A stretch of 55,430 nucleotides of DNA from Nitrospirota bacterium (lineage in GTDB: Bacteria; Nitrospirota; JACRHJ01): the NCBI GenBank assembly GCA_016212105.1, contig JACRHJ010000025.1:1-55430 (forward strand), given 5' to 3'. Made by a program: the position numbers and the translations under genes. Every line of letters begins with the position of its first letter. The first letter of the stretch is position 1. Below the pieces are notes generated by a model, which saw only the letters and a list, made by a program, of their open reading frames with translations, did not search any database and was not told the DNA's origin. Of the stretch, positions 1-8,822 are shown piece after piece.

Positions 1-105
1 CCGCTCGCTCAGGAGTGCTATCTGCACCTCCGGCGAACCGGTGTCGCTGTCGTGGGTTTTAAACTCACCGATAACGTCCTGCTTCCTGTCCCTCTCCATT
101 GCCAT
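1..105 (-). CDS. rpsO: 30S ribosomal protein S15, N-terminal part (cut by window edge)
   Basis: Only the first 35 codons are inside the window; the gene continues past position 1. The translated start contains [12 protein letters not shown] at residues 21-32, the hallmark of ribosomal protein S15, a primary 16S rRNA-binding protein of the small-subunit platform. The ATG at 105 is chosen because GGAGG lies 8 nt upstream; a second ATG at 99 would be too far from it. It lies downstream of truB on the same strand, the usual truB-rpsO order, but is separated from it by about 450 bases of repeat-rich DNA. The stretch is short, so the call rests on this one motif and the context. Confidence 0.9.
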   Translation of the reverse strand, partial: MAMERDRKQDVIGEFKTHDSDTGSPEVQIALLSER

Positions 106-550
106 GCCCTTCACCTCCCCTTACCTGTCTTTTTTGTGTTGGTCCCATGTCTCAAGCGGCTAAAATTACCACAAAGACGGCTAATTGTAAAGCATTTTTA
201 TGTTTATGCCCGGTATTAATCGGCAGGCAGTGTATTTTATAGTCGCTGGGTTCCCGCTTTCGCGGGAATGACGTTTTCTTGCGTCCCCCAGTGCAATTTC
301 CTTGTCTCCCGTTCTAATATCCTGTCTCCCCGTGCTAATATCCTGTCTCCCCGTGCTTGACACGGGGCCCAGGAAGTTTATGAAAGGGCCGACACGCGCT
401 TCGCTTGGTACGGCCCCTACAACTCGTCGAAGCCAGATTTATTACATAACAGTTTTCTTCATTTTGTAGGGGCCGACCTATGTGTCGGCCCTTCTTTAAA
501 ACCGCCCGATGAATCGGGCAACTACAACCTGAAGCATGATAATCTGTCGG
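106..550. repeat. Repeat-packed truB/rpsO spacer
   Basis: This 445-base gap holds no convincing gene. It contains a palindrome with a CCCGCTTTCGCGGG core (about 246-271), a CCCCGTGC/GCACGGGG-type palindrome (about 342-377, preceded by a partial second copy near 318-340), and two GGGCCGAC.../...GGCCC units (about 385-421 and 465-492). All recur elsewhere in the window (for example 3204, 15985, 18425, 47850). A short minus-strand reading frame at 181-363 is made of repeat sequence and is not called. The promoter for rpsO, if separate, was not identified. Confidence 0.8.
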
Positions 551-1444
551 CTACACTACCACCACGCGGGGCCTTATCGGCCCGTCGGACTCGCCCGTTG
601 CCTCGGCCACGGCGAGCAGTTCGCCCTCGGAATCGAGCACCCGGATGCTGTCTCCAGCCGCCAGGCCGGCCGGCAGAGAGGCGATGTCCTCCGTCCTCGG
701 ACGCCTGCCGTCCCTTATCCATTTCTCGCCGGTGCCCGTGACAACTACCGACGGCATCTCGGTCAGTATATCGCCCATGCCGATCACGCCCGCGGCCAGG
801 ACGTCACGGTCCGGCTTGCCGGATATATCCACCGCGCCGTCCACGGAGTACCGGCTGACCGAGGTGCGCCTCAGCGTCTCCATGTGCGCGCAGGTACCGA
901 GCCGGACGCCCAGGTCGACGCAGAGGGTGCGTATGTACGTCCCCTTGCCGCACACGGTATCGAAGGTTATCAGGCCGCCTTCCACGCCGAGAAGTTCCAG
1001 GCTGTGTACGGTCGCCGCCCTCGGCTCCCGCGCAACCTCGACCCCTTCGCGCGCGCTCTTGTACAGTGCCCTGCCGTCTTTCTTCACCGCCGAGTACATG
1101 GGCGGGACCTGCATTATCTCGCCGGTGAAGTCCCTGAACGCGGCAAGAATTTCCTCGCGCGTAAGCTCCGGCACCGGGCATTCCTTTATAACAGTCCCCG
1201 ACGCGTCCTGCGTGTCGGTCTCGGAGCCGAGCCGCATCGCGGCACGGTAACCCTTCGTGTCCCCGCCGAAGTACTTGGCGAGACGTGTGGCCTTGCCGAC
1301 GAGCACAACGAGAAGCCCGGTCGCGTCCGGGTCGAGCGTGCCGGTATGCCCGACACGCTTCTCGTTCAGCGAACGCCGGATGAAGTTCACTGCGTCGTGC
1401 GAGGTCCAACCGGCCGGCTTGTCGACGAGCAGGATGCCGTCCAT
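551..1444 (-). CDS. truB: tRNA pseudouridine(55) synthase TruB
   Basis: Converts U55 of the tRNA T-loop to pseudouridine. The 297-residue product has the normal length and starts with the family's DGILLVDKPAGWTSHD block. The catalytic loop GTLDPDATG places the nucleophilic Asp at residue 38. A C-terminal PUA-like segment fits residues about 225-297. The ATG overlaps the nrnA stop codon by one base (TGATG), so translation is probably coupled. It belongs to the rimP-nusA-infB-rbfA-nrnA-truB transcription unit and is the last gene before the repeat-filled gap to rpsO. Confidence 0.97.
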   Translation of the reverse strand: MDGILLVDKPAGWTSHDAVNFIRRSLNEKRVGHTGTLDPDATGLLVVLVGKATRLAKYFGGDTKGYRAAMRLGSETDTQDASGTVIKECPVPELTREEILAAFRDFTGEIMQVPPMYSAVKKDGRALYKSAREGVEVAREPRAATVHSLELLGVEGGLITFDTVCGKGTYIRTLCVDLGVRLGTCAHMETLRRTSVSRYSVDGAVDISGKPDRDVLAAGVIGMGDILTEMPSVVVTGTGEKWIRDGRRPRTEDIASLPAGLAAGDSIRVLDSEGELLAVAEATGESDGPIRPRVVVV

Positions 1445-2439
1445 CAGGCCTTGACCGCGAAGGTCTCCCTGAAAGTCTTAATGACGAGTGCCTCCGCCTT
1501 TGGTATGACTATCGCCTTTATCTCGGCGATGGCGCCGGTCATCACGACGCCGGCCGCGTTAGGGTGCCCGCCGCCGCCAAGCTCGGACGCGAGGCCCGAG
1601 ACGTCTACGCGGCCCTTCGAGCGGAAGCTCATCTTGACCTTGTCCGGCCCCGCCTCGCGGAACAGCAGCGCAAGCTCGACGCCCTTGACCGCGCGCGCGT
1701 AGTTTATGAAGCCGTCGGTGTCCTCGGCGGAGGTCCCGGTCTGTCTGTAGAAGTCCTCCAGAACCGTCACCCACGCGAGCATCCCGTCCCCGCCGACCTC
1801 GAGCCCGGCGAGCACCAGGCCGAGGAGCTTCATCCGGCCGTATGACTTCGACTCGTAGACGTTCTCCGAGATCTCCCAGGTGTTGACGCCGTAGGAGAGG
1901 AGCTTGCCGGACTTGACCAGCGCGGGCTCGTCGGTGTTCGAGTAGCGGAAGGAGCCGGTATCCGTGAATATAGTGGTATATAGGTTGGTGGCGATGTCCT
2001 TGTCTATCGGGATGTCCATCGCCAGGATGAGGTCGTAGACCATCTCGCCGGCCGCGGCGGCCTCGGCGTCCACCCAGTAGACGTCCGCGGTCTTGGGGTT
2101 GGTTATGTGGTGGTCTATGTTTATGACGGTCTTTATGGGGAAGCTGTCCTGGCCCTTTATGCCGGTCCTGGCGGGCTCGCAGTCCACGACGAGGAAGGCG
2201 TCGTGCGGCTCGACTATGGTGTCGGCTACCCTTACCATGTCGCTTCCCGGCAGGAACTTCAGGAACTCGGGCACCGAGTCCTTGTTTATCAGCGTGACCT
2301 TCTTGCCGATCTTCGTGAGCGCGAGCGCGAGCGCCACCTCCGAGCCTATCGCGTCACCTTCCGGGTTCACGTGGGTGGAGATGACGAAGCTCCCGTTCGC
2401 GTTTATGGCGTCGATTACCGCCTGCATCTGTTCGTTCAA
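1444..2439 (-). CDS. nrnA: DHH/DHHA1 phosphoesterase, NrnA-type nanoRNase / pAp phosphatase
   Basis: Predicted cytoplasmic bifunctional enzyme that degrades very short RNAs and dephosphorylates 3'-phosphoadenosine 5'-phosphate. Visible motifs are HVNPEGDAIGS (residues 23-33), a VVDCEP block near 84-89, DHH at 109-111, and the glycine-rich GGGGHPNAAG of the C-terminal DHHA1 domain. The length of 331 residues matches NrnA. The start is a TTG at 2439 that overlaps the rbfA stop by 4 nt, with AAGGAGG 10 nt upstream; an ATG four codons later is the alternative. Position between rbfA and truB is the usual one for this family. Confidence 0.93.
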   Translation of the reverse strand: MNEQMQAVIDAINANGSFVISTHVNPEGDAIGSEVALALALTKIGKKVTLINKDSVPEFLKFLPGSDMVRVADTIVEPHDAFLVVDCEPARTGIKGQDSFPIKTVINIDHHITNPKTADVYWVDAEAAAAGEMVYDLILAMDIPIDKDIATNLYTTIFTDTGSFRYSNTDEPALVKSGKLLSYGVNTWEISENVYESKSYGRMKLLGLVLAGLEVGGDGMLAWVTVLEDFYRQTGTSAEDTDGFINYARAVKGVELALLFREAGPDKVKMSFRSKGRVDVSGLASELGGGGHPNAAGVVMTGAIAEIKAIVIPKAEALVIKTFRETFAVKA

Positions 2440-2795
2440 ACTTCTTCGTCCTCCTTGATGTCGAGGTGCCTGAGCTGGTCGAGAATCTTCGCGCCCCGCT
2501 CGATCGAATCGTCTATCGTAAAAAACAGCTCCGGCGTGTAGCGCATCTTCATGCGTTTGCCAAGCTCGCCCCGGATGAAATGCGCCGCGCTACGGAGGCC
2601 CTTGAGCGTCTCCTTCTTCTCGGCGTCGTCGCCTATCAGGCTCACGAAGACCTTCGCGTGCTTGAGGTCGTCGCTGACCTTGACGTCGATTATCGTGACG
2701 AAACCGACACGCGGGTCCTTCAGCCTCTTGAGGAGGATGTCGGCAAGCTCGGAGCGGATGAGGTCGCCCACCCTGTCGGCGCGTTTGAAGTCCAT
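2436..2795 (-). CDS. rbfA: 30S ribosome-binding factor RbfA
   Basis: Late maturation factor of the 30S subunit that binds near 16S rRNA helix 1. The 119-residue product has the KH-like fold signature of the family: RADRVGDLIRSELADIL at the N-terminus, then DPRVGFVTI, and a central VKVSDDLKHAKVFVS strand-helix-strand. A short acidic tail (EDEEV) ends the protein. It follows the DUF503 gene by 3 nt and overlaps nrnA by 4 nt, so it sits in a tightly coupled operon. The Shine-Dalgarno sequence is weak, which suggests coupling to the upstream gene. Confidence 0.96.
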   Translation of the reverse strand: MDFKRADRVGDLIRSELADILLKRLKDPRVGFVTIIDVKVSDDLKHAKVFVSLIGDDAEKKETLKGLRSAAHFIRGELGKRMKMRYTPELFFTIDDSIERGAKILDQLRHLDIKEDEEV

Positions 2796-2798
2796 ATG

Positions 2799-3080
2799 CT
2801 ACACAATCTCTATCTGGTAATCGAGGAGTTCCGCCGATGTGCTCGACCTGATGAGGTCTACAACCTTCGCCAGCACCTCGTCCGCATGCGCCCTGTCGTT
2901 CGATACTACCGCGACCCCGAGGGTCGCCCTCTGCCACAGCTCCGTCTCGCCCACCTCGGCGACCGAGACGTTGAACCGGGAACCTATCCGGTCCTTCAAC
3001 CCCTTGACCACCGAACGCTTTCCCTTGAGCGAACCGCTTTCAGGGACGTGCAGTTCCGCCGTGAGTATACCTACAAACAT
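2799..3080 (-). CDS. DUF503 (YlxP-like) protein
   Basis: Small conserved protein of 93 residues without an assigned biochemical role. The order MFVGILTAELHVPES, then GSLKGKRSVVKGL, then FNVSVAEV and the C-terminal VVSNDRAHADEVL block is typical of the DUF503/YlxP family, which is nearly always encoded between infB and rbfA. That linkage suggests a part in ribosome or RNA metabolism, but this is inference from context. Here it is cut off from infB by 360 bases of repeats, so it may need read-through or its own promoter; none was recognised. Confidence 0.93.
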   Translation of the reverse strand: MFVGILTAELHVPESGSLKGKRSVVKGLKDRIGSRFNVSVAEVGETELWQRATLGVAVVSNDRAHADEVLAKVVDLIRSSTSAELLDYQIEIV

Positions 3081-3440
3081 AGCAAAATTTCCGGGCGCGT
3101 CAAATCCGGTTTTATGCGGGGGCCGACCCGCGTGCCGGCCCTTGTTTTAAACCCAGGGCGGGCACGGGGACCCGCCCCTACACAAAACCATGAAAACCAT
3201 GCCTGTCGCCCCGTGCTTGACACGGGGTCCAGGAAGTTACGAACTTCCTTGATTCCCGCCGGAGCCTGCCCCGGTATGCCTAAAGCCGGGGCGGGAATGA
3301 CGGGCGGTGGGCAATGCCCACCCTACTGTTGTCATTGCGAGCGAAGCGTGGCAATCTCAGTTCTTAAAGGACGTAGATTGCCGCGTCGCCTTCGGCTCCT
3401 CGCAATAACAACCGTCGGCAGGCCAGGGCGTTTATCGCCC
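3081..3440. repeat. Composite palindromic repeats between infB and the DUF503 gene
   Basis: No gene is visible in these 360 bases. In order they hold a GGGCCGAC/GTCGGCCC-type unit (about 3115-3142), a GGGCGGGCAC...GACCCGCCC unit (about 3155-3182), a long composite element (3204-3301) that recurs inverted at 15985-16081, a GGTGGGCAATGCCCACC unit (about 3306-3328), and an 80-base element starting GTCATTGCGAGCGAAGCG (3331-3410) that recurs at 32083-32170. The block splits an operon that is usually contiguous. Confidence 0.85.
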
Positions 3441-6400
3441 TTACAGTTTCCCCGCCGTCTTCTCTATGTCGTACGCCTCGATGACGTCGCCGACCTTGAG
3501 GTCGTTGAAGTTCTCGACGCCCATGCCGCACTCGTAACCGGTCAGGACTTCCTTCACGTCTTCCTTGAAGCGCTTGAGCGAGCCGAGCTTGCCGGTGAAT
3601 ATGACGACGTTGTCCCGGAGGACCCGGACGCCCGCGCAGCCGCGCGCTATCGAGCCGTCGAGGATGTAGCAGCCCGCTATGACGCCTATCTTGGGCACGC
3701 TGAACGTCTGCCTGACCTCGGCGCGGCCCGTGACCTTCTCCTTGAAGGTCGGCTCCAACAGGCCCTCCATCGCGGCCCTGACCTCGTCTATCGCGTTGTA
3801 TATGATGTTGTACAGCCTGATGTCCACGCCCTCGGACTCGCCGAGGCTCGCGGCCTTCTGGTCCGGGCGGATGTTGAACCCGATGATGATCGCGTTGGAC
3901 GCGGAGGCGAGCATGACGTCCGACTCGGTTATCGCGCCGACGGATGCGTGTATGACCTTGAGCTTTACCGCGTCGGTCGAGAGCTTCAGGAGAGACTCGG
4001 CTACCGCCTCGGCGGAGCCCTGGACGTCCGCCTTGATGATGATGTTCAGCTCCTTGACCTCGCCCTGCTGTATCTGCGAGAACAGGTCGTCGAGCGTTAC
4101 GCGCTTCCTTGAGGCAAGCTCCACTTCCCTCAGCTTCTGCATACGGGACTGGGCCACCTGCCTTGCCCTCTTCTCGTCCTCCATCACCACGAAGGAGTCG
4201 CCGGCAGCCGGCACTCCGGAGAGGCCTATAACCTCGACCGGGGTCGCGGGGCCCGCCTCCTTCTCCTTCTTGCCCTTGTCGTTCAGGAGCATCCTTATCC
4301 TGCCATAGTGCTGGCCGGATACGAAGGCGTCGCCCGGCCTTATCGTGCCGGTCGACACGAGGACGGTCGCCACCGGGCCCCTGCCCTTGTCGAGCTTCGC
4401 CTCTATGATGGAGCCGCGTCCCGGCTTGTTCGGGTTGGCCTTCAGCTCCATGACCTCGGCCTGGAGGAGTATCATCTCCAGCAGGTTTTCGAGGCCTATC
4501 TGCTTCTTGGCGGAGACGGCCGCGAAGATTACCTCGCCGCCCCACTCCTCCGAGACCAGGCCGTGGTCGGAGAGTTCCCTCTTGACCTTGTCCTGGTCGG
4601 CCTCCGGCTTGTCTATCTTGTTCACCGCGACGATGATCGGCACCTTGGCCGCCTTCGCGTGGTTTATGGCCTCGATGGTCTGCGGCCTGACGCCGTCGTC
4701 CGCCGCGACGACCAGTACGACGATGTCCGTCACCTGCGCGCCCCTGGCCCTCATAGCCGTGAAGGCCTCGTGGCCAGGCGTGTCGAGGAAGACGATGTCC
4801 TTGTCCTTCAGCCTGACCTTGTACGCGCCTATGTGCTGGGTTATTCCGCCAGCCTCGCCGCCGGTGACGTTTGTCTTCCGGATGGCGTCGAGGAGAGAGG
4901 TCTTGCCGTGGTCGACGTGGCCCATGATGGTCACGACCGGCGGACGGTGCTTGAGGTCCTCGTCCCTGTCCGTCTCCTCCTCGACGAACGCCTCGTCGTC
5001 GGTTATAGGCGTGACTTCTATCTTCAGTCCGTATGATTCCGCGATTAGGACGGCCGCGTCCGGGTCTATCGTCTGGTTTATCGTGGCCATTATGCCCATC
5101 TCGAAAAGCTTCTTCAGGACCTCGTTAACCTTCTGGCCGATCTTGTCGGCAAAGTCTTTTACTGTCAAACCTTCGGTCACCTTTATTGCCCTTTTCCTGG
5201 CGAGAGTACCCGCCTGCTCGTCTACCTTCTCCATCCCGTACTGCTGCCTGCCGCCCTTGCCGCCCTTCTTCTTGCCGCCCTTGAAGTCCTGCCATCTGCG
5301 GCCGGCGCCCTCTGTCTTGGGAGGGTGCGCCTCGGCCTCGGCAGGGCCGGTCTTCGCCTTCTTGACGACCGGCTGGAGCCTGCTCTTGAGCTTCGCGGGT
5401 ATCACCGGCGCCCTGTCTACGCCGTCCAGCACCTCGAGTTCCGGCCTCGCAGGCTTGGGACCCTTGGGGTGCGGCTTCTTGAACTTGTTCGCATCCGCCG
5501 CGGGCGCGGGCTGTCCCGGCCTCGGATGCTGGGGCTGTCCAGGCTGCATGGGACGATGGGGCTGTCCAGGCTGCATGGGACGATGGGGCTGTCCCGGCTG
5601 CATGGGACGCTGAGGCGGCCTGTGCTCGCCCTGCGGAGCCGAGGGGCGCTGCGGCTGTCCCGGCGCGCCGGGGGCCTGCGGCCTCCTATCGAACGGCGGC
5701 CTCTGGTCGGTACGCGGCGGCTCGGGCATCCTCGGCTGTACAGGCGCCACGGGGGACACGGGGGCCTGGGGCATTGACTCGGGCGCGGGCGGAGCTGCGG
5801 ACGGGGACGGCTTCACGGCCTCCCCTGCCGGGCCTTCTCCGGCATGCTCCGGCGCGGCGGGTTTCTCGGGCGCGGCCTGCGTCGGTTCTTCTGCCGGCGC
5901 GGGAGCCGCCGGGGCTGCCTGCGCCTGTTCGGCGGGGGCTGCCGGCGCTGCCAGAGCTTCCGCGGAAACCTCTGCAGTCGCCTCGGGGGCCTTCCCGGAA
6001 ACCGTGGCCTCGGTGACAGCCTCCGGCGCCGTGGCCTCGACCACCGGCGTTGGCTCCGCCGGCATAGGCTCCACCGGCGGGGCGGGATGCGCCAGGGCCT
6101 CCGCCTCGGCCTTTGCGATGGCCTCCAGGACGAACGCGGACCTGACCGGCTTCTCCGGCTCGGCCGCCTTCCTCGCGACCTTCTTGGCAGCCATCGGCAT
6201 GTCCGGGCCTTCGCCCGGCTTTGCCGCAGGTCTCGCGCCTATGGTCACGCCTGTCTTGGCCTCGGCCGGCTTCACGCCGATGCGTATCTCCTCCAGCGCG
6301 GCCCTCCTTGGCTTTTCCTTTACCGCCGTGCCCTTTATCCTGCCCTTTAAAAGCTTTACCTGGTCGTCATCCAGGCCGGAGGATGGAGTCTTTTCGGTAA

Positions 6401-6485
6401 TCCCGGCATTTTCGAGTTCGGCCAGGATGGCCTTGTTGTCAACCCCAAGCTCTTTTGCCAGGTCATAAACCCTAATCTTCGCCAT
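3441..6485 (-). CDS. infB: Translation initiation factor IF-2
   Basis: GTPase that delivers initiator fMet-tRNA to the 30S subunit. The 1014-residue product begins with an IF2-N domain ([14 protein letters not shown], residues 1-50), followed by a long Ala/Pro-rich linker to about 430, a second IF2-N domain (about 437-490), then the GTPase: GHVDHGKT at 522-529, [12 protein letters not shown] and an SAKK block, and beta-barrel/C-terminal domains. The start at 6485 is chosen because the frame remains open upstream through ylxR, while GGGGGTG precedes this ATG and MAKIRVYDL is the family's N-terminus. The linker contains three tandem 9-residue MQPGQPHRP-like repeats. It lies 7 nt after ylxR. Confidence 0.98.
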   Translation of the reverse strand: MAKIRVYDLAKELGVDNKAILAELENAGITEKTPSSGLDDDQVKLLKGRIKGTAVKEKPRRAALEEIRIGVKPAEAKTGVTIGARPAAKPGEGPDMPMAAKKVARKAAEPEKPVRSAFVLEAIAKAEAEALAHPAPPVEPMPAEPTPVVEATAPEAVTEATVSGKAPEATAEVSAEALAAPAAPAEQAQAAPAAPAPAEEPTQAAPEKPAAPEHAGEGPAGEAVKPSPSAAPPAPESMPQAPVSPVAPVQPRMPEPPRTDQRPPFDRRPQAPGAPGQPQRPSAPQGEHRPPQRPMQPGQPHRPMQPGQPHRPMQPGQPQHPRPGQPAPAADANKFKKPHPKGPKPARPELEVLDGVDRAPVIPAKLKSRLQPVVKKAKTGPAEAEAHPPKTEGAGRRWQDFKGGKKKGGKGGRQQYGMEKVDEQAGTLARKRAIKVTEGLTVKDFADKIGQKVNEVLKKLFEMGIMATINQTIDPDAAVLIAESYGLKIEVTPITDDEAFVEEETDRDEDLKHRPPVVTIMGHVDHGKTSLLDAIRKTNVTGGEAGGITQHIGAYKVRLKDKDIVFLDTPGHEAFTAMRARGAQVTDIVVLVVAADDGVRPQTIEAINHAKAAKVPIIVAVNKIDKPEADQDKVKRELSDHGLVSEEWGGEVIFAAVSAKKQIGLENLLEMILLQAEVMELKANPNKPGRGSIIEAKLDKGRGPVATVLVSTGTIRPGDAFVSGQHYGRIRMLLNDKGKKEKEAGPATPVEVIGLSGVPAAGDSFVVMEDEKRARQVAQSRMQKLREVELASRKRVTLDDLFSQIQQGEVKELNIIIKADVQGSAEAVAESLLKLSTDAVKLKVIHASVGAITESDVMLASASNAIIIGFNIRPDQKAASLGESEGVDIRLYNIIYNAIDEVRAAMEGLLEPTFKEKVTGRAEVRQTFSVPKIGVIAGCYILDGSIARGCAGVRVLRDNVVIFTGKLGSLKRFKEDVKEVLTGYECGMGVENFNDLKVGDVIEAYDIEKTAGKL
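5531..5611 (-). repeat. Three tandem 27-bp repeats inside infB
   Basis: Three head-to-tail 27-bp copies start at 5531, 5558 and 5585. The first two are identical and the third differs at a couple of bases. They keep frame and encode the 9-residue unit MQPGQPHRP in the disordered linker of IF-2. The copy number could vary between strains without breaking the reading frame. Confidence 0.9.
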
Positions 6486-6492
6486 ATCTGGT

Positions 6493-7068
6493 TCACCCCC
6501 TGCTGATGCCTTTGAGCCGGCCGATCTCCCTGCCGAGCGCCGCGGCAAGCGCGGGTTCGGCAATAAAAACCAGAGCCACCGGCGACGCGCCCAAAATGCT
6601 GCCCAGCCCATCCTTGGTGGAATAATGCACTGTATCGTACGAGGACCCCGGAGCGGACCCCATGAACTTCCGCTCCGTGCCCTCCGAAATATCTTCCGCT
6701 ACTATCAATAGCCCGCCTCTGGCCCTTCTGGCCGCAGAGGCCACCGCATCGAAGCCCCAGACGGCCTGTCTGGACTTCATCGCGATGCCGAAGATGCCTT
6801 CAATCTTGCGGAGTATCTTGCCCCGGAGCTCCTCCCTGAAGGCGTCAGCGTCCGGGGGGCTGACCTTGTGCTTGAACGCCCTCGACAGCGGGCCTTCCTT
6901 CAGGCCCTTCTCCATGCAGGCGTCTTCGGCGCATATATACGCCCCGCGCCCGGGCAGCTTCTCCAGGTAGTCTATTACCACGCCCGAAGGGGTGTCGGCA
7001 AGCTTTATCAGCTCCCCCTTGCCGCCTTTTTTGCGGCAGGCGATGCAGCTCCTCTCGGGTGTGGCCAT
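6493..7068 (-). CDS. YlxR (DUF448) fused to an L7Ae-like domain
   Basis: The 191-residue protein joins two small nucleic-acid-binding modules. Residues 1-95 are YlxR-like: RSCIACRKK near the start, then PGRGAYIC. Residues about 95-191 ([18 protein letters not shown], then [12 protein letters not shown]) look like the L7Ae/L30e fold found in K-turn-binding proteins. In many firmicutes these are two adjacent genes between nusA and infB; here they are one frame. The function is probably RNA-related. The family YlxR has been reported to act in transcription or RNase P biology, but nothing in this sequence decides that. It sits 1 nt from nusA and 7 nt from infB. Confidence 0.88.
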   Translation of the reverse strand: MATPERSCIACRKKGGKGELIKLADTPSGVVIDYLEKLPGRGAYICAEDACMEKGLKEGPLSRAFKHKVSPPDADAFREELRGKILRKIEGIFGIAMKSRQAVWGFDAVASAARRARGGLLIVAEDISEGTERKFMGSAPGSSYDTVHYSTKDGLGSILGASPVALVFIAEPALAAALGREIGRLKGISRG

Positions 7069-7069
7069 T

Positions 7070-8221
7070 TTAGTCTTCGGAATTCTCCACCGCCTGCCCG
7101 GCCTCGACTTCCTGCTGGGCCTCCAGTATCCTCGACTCGCGGGCTATGGCATCCTCTATCTCTTTCTCCCTGTCCTTCTGCGTCATCTTGTCGTACTCGG
7201 TCTCGGAGTATATGTCTATCTTCCAGCCGGTCAGCTTCGCGGCGAGGCGGACGTTCTGGCCCTTCTTGCCGATGGCTAGCGAGAGCTGGGAATCCGACAC
7301 GATGACCAGCGCGGAGCGCTCGTCGTCGTCGACCGCGACCTTTTCGACAATCGCGGGCGATAGCGCCTTGGATATGAAGACCATCACGTCGTCGGTCCAG
7401 GGGATGATGTCGATCTTCTCGCCCCTTAGCTCCCGGACGACCGCCTGGACGCGGGAGCCCTTCATGCCGACGCAGGCGCCGACGGGGTCTACCGCGGAGT
7501 CCTTGGAGTGGACGGCTATCTTTGTCCTGTCGCCCGCCTCCCTGACCGCGCCCTTTATCACGACGATGCCCTCGTAGATCTCCGGCACCTCCATCTCGAA
7601 AAGCCTGGAGACCAGGTCCGGGTGGCTCCTGGAGAGTATTATCTGCGGGCCCTTGTTCGTGGAGCGGACGTCCAGCAGGTAGGCCCTTATCCTGTCGCCC
7701 TGCTTGTAGCTCTCGCGCGGGGCCTGCTCGCGGGGCGGGAGTATCGCCTCGGTCTTGCCGATGTCGATTATGTAGTTGCCCTTCTCCTGGCGCATCACGA
7801 TGCCGTTGACCAGCTCGCCGATGCGGCCGGAGTACTCGTTCACGATGATGTCGCGCTCGGCCTCCTTCACCCTCTGGACTATGACCTGCTTGGCGGTCTG
7901 GGCGGCTATGCGGCCGTAGCCCTCGAAGTCGCGTTCGAGCGCGACCTCGCCGTCAAGGACGGCCTTGGGGTCAATCCTGACCGCGTCCTCGAGCGACATC
8001 TCGTTGTACGGGTCGTCCACCTCCTCCACAACGCGGTAGACGAGGAGGATAGTGATGTTGCCGTTCTTGGGCGCGATATTCACGACGACGTTTTCGTTCT
8101 CAGGAAACTTCTTTTTTGCCGCGGAAACAAGCGCGGACTCCACCGCTTCAAGGAGCAGCTCCCTGGGTATGCCCTTCTCCTTGCTTATCTGGTCGATAAC
8201 GGTGATGAGTTCGTGGTTCAT
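7070..8221 (-). CDS. nusA: Transcription termination/antitermination factor NusA
   Basis: RNA polymerase-associated factor that modulates pausing, termination and antitermination. The 383-residue product has the N-terminal polymerase-binding domain (MNHELITVIDQISKEKGIP), an S1 domain (about 135-200), and two KH domains: the segment with VDPVGACVGMKGSRVQAV and the later LAIGKKGQNVRLAAKLTG. The C-terminal acidic repeats of the E. coli protein are absent, as in the shorter Gram-positive and deltaproteobacterial forms. It lies 15 nt downstream of rimP. A terminator hairpin in the operon leader (8723-8745) may be a site of NusA autoregulation. Confidence 0.97.
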   Translation of the reverse strand: MNHELITVIDQISKEKGIPRELLLEAVESALVSAAKKKFPENENVVVNIAPKNGNITILLVYRVVEEVDDPYNEMSLEDAVRIDPKAVLDGEVALERDFEGYGRIAAQTAKQVIVQRVKEAERDIIVNEYSGRIGELVNGIVMRQEKGNYIIDIGKTEAILPPREQAPRESYKQGDRIRAYLLDVRSTNKGPQIILSRSHPDLVSRLFEMEVPEIYEGIVVIKGAVREAGDRTKIAVHSKDSAVDPVGACVGMKGSRVQAVVRELRGEKIDIIPWTDDVMVFISKALSPAIVEKVAVDDDERSALVIVSDSQLSLAIGKKGQNVRLAAKLTGWKIDIYSETEYDKMTQKDREKEIEDAIARESRILEAQQEVEAGQAVENSED

Positions 8222-8236
8222 TGATGTCGATGCCTC

Positions 8237-8701
8237 CTAAAATTCAACCTCAAGCCGGGCCTTGTCCACGTCCGCATGCAAGATGCGGAGCGCCTTGCCG
8301 CCCTCGGTAGTAATGGTAAACCCTTTTTCGTCCGCGGCCGAAAGCCTTCCGGTGAAGACCTTCTGGCCTTCGACCGGCTTCTTCGTCCTGACCTTGGCCA
8401 GCCTGCCGTCGAAACGCACGAAGTCCGCGTGAGTAAACAGCGGCCTGTCCAGTCCGGGCGACGAGACCTCCAGCACGAAGGCTGAAGGTATGACGTCCTC
8501 GACCTCGAGGAGCGTGCCGACCTCCCTGCTCACCCGCTCGCAGTCCGAGATGCCTACCCCGCCCTCTTTATCGATAAAGAAGCGAAGGTACCAGCGGCTG
8601 CCCTCGAAGACGAACTTCAGGTCGACCAGCTCGTAGCCCATCTCGTCCAGGACAGGCATGGCGATAGCCCTTACGGAATCCGTGACCTTGCCCTTTTCCA
8701 A
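8237..8701 (-). CDS. rimP: Ribosome maturation factor RimP
   Basis: Needed for maturation of the 30S subunit. The 154-residue product carries the family blocks VTDSVRAIAMPVLDEMGYELV, then WYLRFFIDKEGGVGISDCE and VLEVSSPGLDRPL. The start is taken as the TTG at 8701: GAGG lies 8 nt upstream, and the longer open frame above it would run through a terminator hairpin and has no family similarity. It is the first gene of the rimP-nusA-ylxR-infB operon. Confidence 0.95.
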   Translation of the reverse strand: MEKGKVTDSVRAIAMPVLDEMGYELVDLKFVFEGSRWYLRFFIDKEGGVGISDCERVSREVGTLLEVEDVIPSAFVLEVSSPGLDRPLFTHADFVRFDGRLAKVRTKKPVEGQKVFTGRLSAADEKGFTITTEGGKALRILHADVDKARLEVEF

Positions 8702-8716
8702 GCCAATACCTCGTAA

Positions 8717-8745
8717 ACAAAAAGAGTGGGCATGACGCCCACTCT
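8717..8745 (-). terminator. Intrinsic terminator in front of rimP (attenuator or aminotransferase terminator)
   Basis: A perfect 9-bp stem (8723-8731 with 8737-8745) and a 5-base loop are followed on the minus strand by TTTTTGTTT. It could end the upstream aminotransferase transcript. However, a good promoter (8772-8800) lies between that gene and the hairpin, so transcripts starting there must pass the terminator before reaching rimP. Confidence 0.8.
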
Positions 8746-8771
8746 CAGTGTACTTAACCGGAGTGTTCTTT

Positions 8772-8800
8772 CTTTTACCACAAACTGCAAAAAAATGCAA
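8772..8800 (-). promoter_or_regulatory. Predicted sigma-70 promoter of the rimP-nusA operon
   Basis: TTGCAT (8795-8800) and TAAAAG (8772-8777) are 17 bp apart on the minus strand. The predicted start near 8765 puts the terminator hairpin at about +20 to +42 of the leader. Confidence 0.55.
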
Positions 8801-8822
8801 GGAAAAAAGGCCGGATGGCAGG

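Noticed and set aside
181-363. 60-codon minus-strand frame in the truB/rpsO spacer
   Set aside because: It is built from dispersed repeat sequence (repeated TGRQDI-type words) and has no ribosome-binding site.
536-1702. Long plus-strand open frame opposite truB and nrnA
   Set aside because: High GC keeps antisense frames open; the translation is Arg/Pro/His-rich without any family motif, while the minus strand encodes clear TruB and NrnA.
2466-4112. Long plus-strand frame across rbfA, DUF503 and infB
   Set aside because: It crosses three real genes and a repeat block in antisense and has no domain or ribosome-binding site.
5531-5611. CRISPR-like array
   Set aside because: The 27-bp copies are contiguous without spacers and are in frame within infB. 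The intergenic palindromes likewise lack regular spacers, and no cas genes are present.
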